Part shown: positions 58,874-64,000 of the stretch, piece after piece
How positions within the stretch are numbered: the first letter of the stretch is position 1
Layout: each line of letters starts with the position of its first letter
DNA from: MGBC163016 sp964462135
GTDB lineage: Bacteria; Actinomycetota; Coriobacteriia; Coriobacteriales; Eggerthellaceae
Direction of reading: 5' to 3'
Length of the DNA: 64,000 nt
Assembly: GCA_964462135.1 (NCBI GenBank)
Contig: CAYWWK010000008.1
Span: forward strand, 1-64,000
Notes under the pieces: model-generated
Databases searched by the model: none
The model's input: the letters and a program-made list of their open reading frames with translations, nothing else
What the model was told of the DNA's origin: nothing
Made by a program: the position numbers and the translations under genes

Positions 58874-61753
58874 ATGGCAGATGCAACAAAGGGTATGCAG
58901 GGTCAGAGTGGCAGGCACGAAAAGAGTGAGAGCGCGACGGGGGTCAAGAGCGCTGCTCTGCATGGCAAGCCGGCACCGTATATGCAGAATCGTGAGCTTT
59001 CCTGGCTTGAATTCAACAAGCGCGTGCTGGACCAAGGAGCCGATCCTGCGGTGCCTCTCTTCGAGCGGCTCAATTTCATCTCCATCTTCTGGTCGAACCT
59101 GCAAGAGTTCTTCATGGTGCGGGTGGGAAGCCTGACCGACTTGGAGCTGATCAAGAAGACCATCATAGACTCGAAGAGCGGCATGACTCCTTCCGAGCAG
59201 CTTGATGCCGTTTACGCTCGCTGCCATGAGCTCTATCCCTACTATGAGACGTGCTTCAAGACCTTGCGTTCCGAACTCAAGGATGAGGGCGTCGTCAACC
59301 TCAAGCCCAAGCAGCTCAACGAGGCTCAGTCATCCTTCGTCGATGACTACTTCGAATCGAACGTCATGCCCTTTTTGGCTCCGCAGATCGTGAATGCGCG
59401 CCATCCGTTCCCGCACTTGGAGAATGGCGGTCTGTACATCGTCGTGCGCCTGGATGAGGAAGCGGGGCCGAAGCAGAAGAAGAAATCCAAGGAAAAGGCA
59501 GCGAAAGAGGACAAGGAAGCAAAGAACCTGGGGGCGACGGGGGTGACGCTTGGCATCATCCCGCTGCCTCGCCAATGTGAACGCATCGTCACGCTTCCGG
59601 GCGATGGCTTGCAGTTCATGCTCTTGGAATACCTTATCGAGATGAATGCCGCGAAGATCTTCTCCATGTACAAGGTGAAGCACACCAACATCATCTGCGT
59701 CACGCGCAATGCTGATTTGGACGCCACGGAAGGCGGCGAAGAGCAGGGCGAGGATTATCGTGAGCACATGAAGCGCATCCTGAAGAAGCGATCTCGTTTG
59801 GCACCGGTGCGCCTGGAAAGCGAACGGGAGCTTTCGCAGACGGTCAAGCGCGAGCTGCTCAGCCGGTTGGGGCTCAAAGAGCATCAAACGTTCACGTCTT
59901 CGGTGCCGCTGGACATGAGTTATGTCTTCTCCCTGCCTTCGCGGGTATCTGCAGAGGTTCGGGAACGGCTGACGTATGTTCCCTTCACGCCGCAGTGGCC
60001 CTCCATGCTCAAACGCAAGCAATCCATCATCAAGCAGGTCTGCCAACATGAAGTCCTGATGAACTATCCGTACGAATCCATGGATGCATTCGTGCAGCTT
60101 CTGCGAGAGGCGGCATACGATCCTGCGGTGGTCTCCATCAAGATCACGCTGTATCGCCTGGCCAGCCAGTCGCACTTGGCAGAGGCCCTCATTGCGGCGG
60201 CAGAGAACGGCAAGGAAGTCACAGCGCTTTTCGAACTGCGGGCCCGCTTCGACGAATCGAACAACATCGAGTGGTCCCAGCGCTTCGAACAGGCTGGCTG
60301 CCATGTCATCTATGGCTTTCGCAATTACAAGGTCCATTCCAAGATATGCTGCATAACCCGACGGACTGAAGACGGGCTGCAGCACATCACGCAGCTGGGC
60401 ACGGGCAACTACAACGAGAAGACAGCAAGGCTCTACACGGATTTCTCCTTCATCACCACCAGTCCGAAGATCGGCAAGGATGCCATGCGCTTCTTCCGCA
60501 ACATGGCGCTTGAGAACACCTCTGACGAATACAAGACGCTTTGGGTGGCACCGCTGCAGATCAAGCAGAACATCCTCAAGAAGATCGATGAGCAGATCTC
60601 CATCAAGAAGTCCGGCGGTCAAGCAGGGCTGTTCTTCAAAACGAATTCCATCACGGACAAGGATGTCATCGACAAGATCACGGAGGCCTCCCGTGCAGGC
60701 GTGCAGTGCACGTTGCTCGTACGCGGCATCTCGTGCATCGTCCCTGGTGTTGAGGGCTACACCGAAAACGTCTGCGTGGTATCCATCGTGGGGAGGCTCT
60801 TGGAACACAGCCGCATCTATGCGTTTGGCCCGCTGGATGGAAACGTGGACATCTACCTGTCCAGCGCTGATCTGATGACACGCAACATGGACAAGCGCAT
60901 TGAGATCGCGTGGCCGCTGCTCGACGAAGAGCTGCGCAAGCTGGTCATTGGCTACATCGGCACCTGCATGGCGGACACGGCGAAGCTGCGTGACCTACTG
61001 CCGAACAAGGAATACACCTCGCTTGGCTTCTTCGCGAAGGAAGATGGTCATGGCCATGTGAACCTCTTCGATTCCCAGGCATTCCTCATGGCCGAGGCTG
61101 AGCGCAAGCATCTTGAGGCTGAGGAGCTTGAGGTGGCGGCGACACCATGGGATATCGCGAACGCACGGGGAGCACTTCGTCGGGACTTGATCGAAGAGGC
61201 GTTTGGTGAAGAGGCGTCGGAGTTCGAACCGCAGCCAACGGAAACGATCGTGGGATACGCAGAGGAAACCTCCGACCAGGTCGTTGCGGAGGGCACCGAA
61301 GCGCCGGTGTCTGCTGCGGATGCGAATGCTGCCCCAAGCGCTTCGGATGTTGTGGATGTCGCGGAAGAGGCCGAGGTGGCGGTTGAGGAGAATCGGGAGG
61401 GGTCAGCGGAAGAGCTCTCTGTTGATTCGTTCGTCGAAGCCGCTTCAGAGGCCACTACCACTCCTGAGCCTGTCGCTGCGGCTGCGGCGGTTGTGCAAGA
61501 GGCCGCCCCCGGCTTCGCCGAGTATCAGCCTCAAGGCATCATGGCGCAGATGCAGCCTGAATCAACCAATCTCCCTGCCTATCAGACGCCAAGGGCGCAA
61601 TCTGCGGTAGTCGTCCAAACCGCCTCCAGTGATCAGCCACTCTATGAACCATTGCCGACGGCGGATGGCAGCCCGTTTCTGTCTGAGGAGCCGCAACAGC
61701 CTATCGTCGTACCGGATAAGAAGCAGTCCCTCTGGAAGCGCCTCTTCGGGTAA
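58874..61753 (+). CDS. ppk1: Polyphosphate kinase 1 with long acidic C-terminal extension
   Basis: This 959-residue enzyme polymerises the gamma phosphate of ATP into polyphosphate. The N-terminus has NRELSWLEFNKRVLDQ; the two PLD-like domains have YKVHSKICCI (His488, the likely phosphohistidine) and LLEHSRIYAF (His645). It is much longer than the usual 690 or so residues. A Lys-rich insert lies at about 200-220 (KQKKKSKEKAAKEDKEAK). After about residue 775 comes a low-complexity tail of some 175 residues, rich in Glu, Ala, Thr and Val, that ends in an amphipathic KKQSLWKRLFG. The tail may hold a partner or the membrane. The gene is divergent from PPK2; a MATE gene follows 11 bases after. Confidence 0.95.
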   Translation: MADATKGMQGQSGRHEKSESATGVKSAALHGKPAPYMQNRELSWLEFNKRVLDQGADPAVPLFERLNFISIFWSNLQEFFMVRVGSLTDLELIKKTIIDSKSGMTPSEQLDAVYARCHELYPYYETCFKTLRSELKDEGVVNLKPKQLNEAQSSFVDDYFESNVMPFLAPQIVNARHPFPHLENGGLYIVVRLDEEAGPKQKKKSKEKAAKEDKEAKNLGATGVTLGIIPLPRQCERIVTLPGDGLQFMLLEYLIEMNAAKIFSMYKVKHTNIICVTRNADLDATEGGEEQGEDYREHMKRILKKRSRLAPVRLESERELSQTVKRELLSRLGLKEHQTFTSSVPLDMSYVFSLPSRVSAEVRERLTYVPFTPQWPSMLKRKQSIIKQVCQHEVLMNYPYESMDAFVQLLREAAYDPAVVSIKITLYRLASQSHLAEALIAAAENGKEVTALFELRARFDESNNIEWSQRFEQAGCHVIYGFRNYKVHSKICCITRRTEDGLQHITQLGTGNYNEKTARLYTDFSFITTSPKIGKDAMRFFRNMALENTSDEYKTLWVAPLQIKQNILKKIDEQISIKKSGGQAGLFFKTNSITDKDVIDKITEASRAGVQCTLLVRGISCIVPGVEGYTENVCVVSIVGRLLEHSRIYAFGPLDGNVDIYLSSADLMTRNMDKRIEIAWPLLDEELRKLVIGYIGTCMADTAKLRDLLPNKEYTSLGFFAKEDGHGHVNLFDSQAFLMAEAERKHLEAEELEVAATPWDIANARGALRRDLIEEAFGEEASEFEPQPTETIVGYAEETSDQVVAEGTEAPVSAADANAAPSASDVVDVAEEAEVAVEENREGSAEELSVDSFVEAASEATTTPEPVAAAAAVVQEAAPGFAEYQPQGIMAQMQPESTNLPAYQTPRAQSAVVVQTASSDQPLYEPLPTADGSPFLSEEPQQPIVVPDKKQSLWKRLFG

Positions 61754-61764
61754 ACTTGCGGCCT

Positions 61765-63249
61765 ATGGGAACTGACCTGCAACAAGGAAGGGATGCTGAA
61801 GAGAGCACCCCTTCTTCCTCTGGTGCCGCTCGCCGCAGCGAGGGAGAGCGTGTCGTGCGCATGGGGACGGCTTCCATCCCGCGGCTCATCGCCGAATTCG
61901 CCATTCCCTCCATCGTTGGGATGCTGGTGAACGGTTCGTACAACATCATCGATTCGATGTTTCTGGGCCATGCCATGGGGGAGGTGGGCCTGTCTGCGGT
62001 AACGGTAGCGAATCCCATCATGATCGTGTTCATGGCAATCGCCATGCTTGTGGGCAACGGCGGCAATGCGCTGGCAGCTTTGCGTCTGGGCGAAGGGAAC
62101 CTGGAGGGTGCGGAACGTTCGCTGGGCAATGTCATCACGCTCAGTGTGATTCTCTGGTTGATCGTAGCCATAGGGGTTTCCTTCCCGCCTGTCATGGAAT
62201 GGCTGCTCACCATATCCAGTGCCACTGATGAGGTACGCCCGTATGCCCGAACGTTCATGCAGATCCTCTGCTATGGATTCATTCTGCAGAGCATCGGCAT
62301 GGGCGTGAACAACTTCATCCGTACCTGCGGTGCGCCGAATCGGGCTTTGGGCACCATGATCGTCGGCTTGGTGGTCGCCACCGTCTTCAATTACCTATTC
62401 GTCTTGGTGTTGGGGTGGGGTGTTGCGGGCAGCGCCTTGGCCACCTTGGTGGGGCAGGCCTGCTCGGGGGCAGCGGTGCTCTGGTACTTCCTGTTCACCA
62501 AAGGCGTCCCCATCCGCATCCGCCGTCGCTTCCTGATGCTGCGGCTGCGCTTCGTGGGCACCATCCTTGCCTTCGGCTTCCCATCCTTTGCGGTGCAGGC
62601 CGGCATGGCGGTGGTGAACTTCGTACTGAACTATCAGCTCACCACCTATGGGGCTCTCAGTGTGATTGGGGCTGTGGACGCATTGGCATCCATCGGCGTG
62701 GTCAATCGCATTGCCTCCTTCGTGGTGATGCCCATCATCGGCACTGCTGTTGCCATCCAGCCGTTGCTGGGCTACAACTATGGAGCACAGTTGATCGGTC
62801 GTGTGAAGCAGACGCTTTGGTATGGCATCGGTTTGGCGCTGACGATCGCCACCATAGAATGGCTTGCCATCATGCTGTTCCCCGAAGCCATCGTCACGGC
62901 CTTCGGTATCACCAACGAGCGGTTGATGGCCTTCACTTCCTTCGCGATGCGCGTGCAGTTCGCAGTGTTCCCCTTGGTTGGCTTCCAGATCGTGGGATCG
63001 AACTACTTCCAGGCAACCGGCCAGCCAGCGAAATCCATCTTCCTGACGCTCACGCGCCAGATCATCTTTCTGGTGCCTCTGCTGTTCATCTTGCCGCATG
63101 TTCTGCCTGTCATCGCTCCGCAATTCGACGGGCTTGATGCGCTTTACTTCGCGAATCCCATCTCAGACGCGGTGGCCATCTCCATCACCATTGGATTCAT
63201 CCTCTGGGAGATGCGCCGCCTGAACCGCCTGTCAGGGGGACTCTCTTAA
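61765..63249 (+). CDS. MATE-family efflux transporter
   Basis: The 494-residue membrane protein has twelve spans in two six-helix bundles. It begins PRLIAEFAIPSIVGMLVNGSYNIIDSMFLG, characteristic of MATE proteins, and the second half repeats this with ILAFGFPSFAVQAGM. A typical QPLLGYNYGA stands near residue 335. It exports drugs or metabolites using Na+ or H+. The N-terminal 30 residues are polar and Ser-rich. I used ATG 61765; the upstream TTG 61756 is possible. It follows ppk1 closely, so the two are probably co-transcribed; no terminator was found after it. Confidence 0.9.
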   Translation: MGTDLQQGRDAEESTPSSSGAARRSEGERVVRMGTASIPRLIAEFAIPSIVGMLVNGSYNIIDSMFLGHAMGEVGLSAVTVANPIMIVFMAIAMLVGNGGNALAALRLGEGNLEGAERSLGNVITLSVILWLIVAIGVSFPPVMEWLLTISSATDEVRPYARTFMQILCYGFILQSIGMGVNNFIRTCGAPNRALGTMIVGLVVATVFNYLFVLVLGWGVAGSALATLVGQACSGAAVLWYFLFTKGVPIRIRRRFLMLRLRFVGTILAFGFPSFAVQAGMAVVNFVLNYQLTTYGALSVIGAVDALASIGVVNRIASFVVMPIIGTAVAIQPLLGYNYGAQLIGRVKQTLWYGIGLALTIATIEWLAIMLFPEAIVTAFGITNERLMAFTSFAMRVQFAVFPLVGFQIVGSNYFQATGQPAKSIFLTLTRQIIFLVPLLFILPHVLPVIAPQFDGLDALYFANPISDAVAISITIGFILWEMRRLNRLSGGLS

Positions 63250-63449
63250 CGCCTGACCGTCATCTCGAGCGAGCATTGAACACTCCCCTCAACCCTCCTT
63301 TTCATATCGTTGATGATCCTGTGCAGATCGGTGTTGATCTTCTGCTGAAATTCTGAGGATGTATGCACGATCCCTAACAAATGGCCGTCATATATCTGCC
63401 AGGTCCTCTTGCTAGGCTTTTCTTTGTACGAACGAGGAAAGGACGTAAG
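63250..63449 (+). other. Gene-free 200-base spacer after the MATE gene
   Basis: I see no coding frame on the plus strand. The long minus-strand frame across this stretch reads like the shadow of the Rpn-like gene. No terminator or strong promoter is evident. Confidence 0.4.
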
Positions 63450-64000
63450 GTGAGAGACGGTATGCTTGAGATCAAGGATGCGCCTATGTTCGGGCGGGTG
63501 ATGAGGGATGCGGACATCTGCAGAGGGGTGCTTGAGCGCATCTTGGGTGTTCCTATTGGACGCATCGAGTATCTGAACACAGAGCATGCCTTCGATCCGG
63601 CAACGGATGCGAAGGGGGTGCGGCTGGATGTCTTCGCTAAAGACGGCGAGCGCATTTTCAACATAGAGATGCAAAGGGCTGATGTGGAGGAGCTGGGACG
63701 TCGTATGCGCTATTATCAAGCCTCCATGGATACATCTTCCCTCGATAAAGGAGACGATTACGATCTGCTTGCCGAGAGTTATATGATCTTCATCTGTATG
63801 AGTGATCCTTGCGGTTGTGGTCTTCCTCTCTATTGGTTCGAACGGTTCTGCGAGGAGGCCCCCATGGCTAGGATAGGGGATGCCTCGCACTGGGTCTTGG
63901 TAAACGCTTCTGCTTGGGACAAAACCGAAGACGGCAGACTATCATCCCTGCTAGAATACATCTTTGACGGCAGTGTCGGCGAGGATGCCTTCGTTGCTGA
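63450..64000 (+). CDS. Rpn/PD-(D/E)XK-family transposase-like nuclease, 3' end outside window
   Basis: The frame stays open to the window edge (183 codons). It starts MLEIKDAPMFGRVMRD and has RLDVFAKDGERIFNIEMQRAD, the Asp...Glu-X-Gln core of the PD-(D/E)XK nuclease group often called Rpn or PDDEXK_2 transposase-like, then RMRYYQASMDTSSLDKGDDY and a Cys-containing SDPCGCG. Related proteins promote RecA-independent recombination in E. coli; many genomes carry many copies. I chose GTG 63450, six bases after GAAAGGA; ATG 63462 is possible. Codon use is somewhat more AT-rich than in the neighbours by eye, which would fit gene transfer, but I did not compute it. Confidence 0.8.
   Translation, partial: MRDGMLEIKDAPMFGRVMRDADICRGVLERILGVPIGRIEYLNTEHAFDPATDAKGVRLDVFAKDGERIFNIEMQRADVEELGRRMRYYQASMDTSSLDKGDDYDLLAESYMIFICMSDPCGCGLPLYWFERFCEEAPMARIGDASHWVLVNASAWDKTEDGRLSSLLEYIFDGSVGEDAFVA

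Noticed and set aside
59330..60808. 492-codon minus-strand frame
   Set aside because: Antisense shadow of the PPK1 catalytic core.
63246..63890. 214-codon frame on the minus strand at the end of the window
   Set aside because: It is antisense to the Rpn-like gene, whose plus-strand frame has clear family motifs; the minus frame has no ribosome binding site and low-complexity shadow composition.
1..64000. CRISPR arrays, insertion sequences, prophage genes
   Set aside because: No regularly spaced repeats, transposase with terminal repeats, integrase or phage structural gene was seen; the only mobile-type gene is the partial Rpn-like one at the edge.

Overview
The window looks like a stretch of chromosome from an anaerobic actinobacterium of moderate-to-high GC, most likely class Coriobacteriia (Eggerthellaceae-like). 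The reasons are an actinobacterial-type integration host factor (mihF), an EF-G-like paralogue of the actinobacterial kind, several ferredoxin-type proteins, a split glutamate synthase as found in anaerobes, molybdenum cofactor genes, and two U32-family proteins. This placement is inference from gene content. I see no insertion sequence, phage or CRISPR array, and coding density is very high.

Layout. 1-1157: end of the ATP synthase operon (atpD partial, atpC, terminator). 1209-7544: AddB-like/AddA recombination nuclease pair. 7563-12807, minus: a surface-glycan type operon (GT2 glycosyltransferase, YfhO-like and a second large membrane protein) that appears to be transcribed almost leaderless. 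12857-17477: YdjC-type deacetylase, tRNA-Gln, ybaB-recR, a MobB-MobA fusion and a multi-cluster Fe-S protein. 17549-22805: a Tyr/Asp-rich membrane protein, mihF, a RelA/SpoT-domain alarmone synthetase, a glycine-amidinotransferase-family enzyme and an MHS-type transporter. 22839-28460: a second large membrane protein resembling the one at 7563, an aminotransferase, a flavoprotein, a U32 protein and a small unknown. 28472-30203: mrp behind a promoter and a terminator-like hairpin, dtd, tRNA-Ala. 30328-37677: amidohydrolase, a membrane-anchored LuxR-type regulator, an EF-G-like GTPase preceded by a well-formed 30-codon leader ORF, adenine deaminase, a protein with two SpoVA-like halves and a small membrane protein.

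37689-51655: an unknown Cys-containing protein behind a LexA-box-like palindrome; a five-gene modular glutamate synthase operon (amidotransferase, FMN domain, ferredoxin, FAD oxidoreductase, GXGXG domain); an EamA transporter; SlyD-like FKBP and a glutamate-cysteine ligase-like enzyme on the minus strand; then argCJBD. 51724-64000: a bifunctional penicillin-binding protein, a lipoprotein, a large U32 protein, divergent polyphosphate genes (tandem-domain PPK2 and PPK1 with a long acidic tail), a MATE transporter and the start of an Rpn-like PD-(D/E)XK protein cut by the window edge.

Themes. Nitrogen metabolism is prominent: glutamate synthase and arginine synthesis sit side by side, and the amidinotransferase would use arginine as donor. 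Nucleotide stress and phosphate storage appear as the alarmone synthetase, PPK1 and PPK2. The points I find most worth a second look are the amidinotransferase plus transporter, the leader ORF of the EF-G paralogue, the SOS-box gene of unknown function, the tandem SpoVA-like protein in a presumed non-sporulator, and the terminator-like hairpin placed directly before the mrp ribosome binding site. All starts and functions are read from the sequence without database searches.
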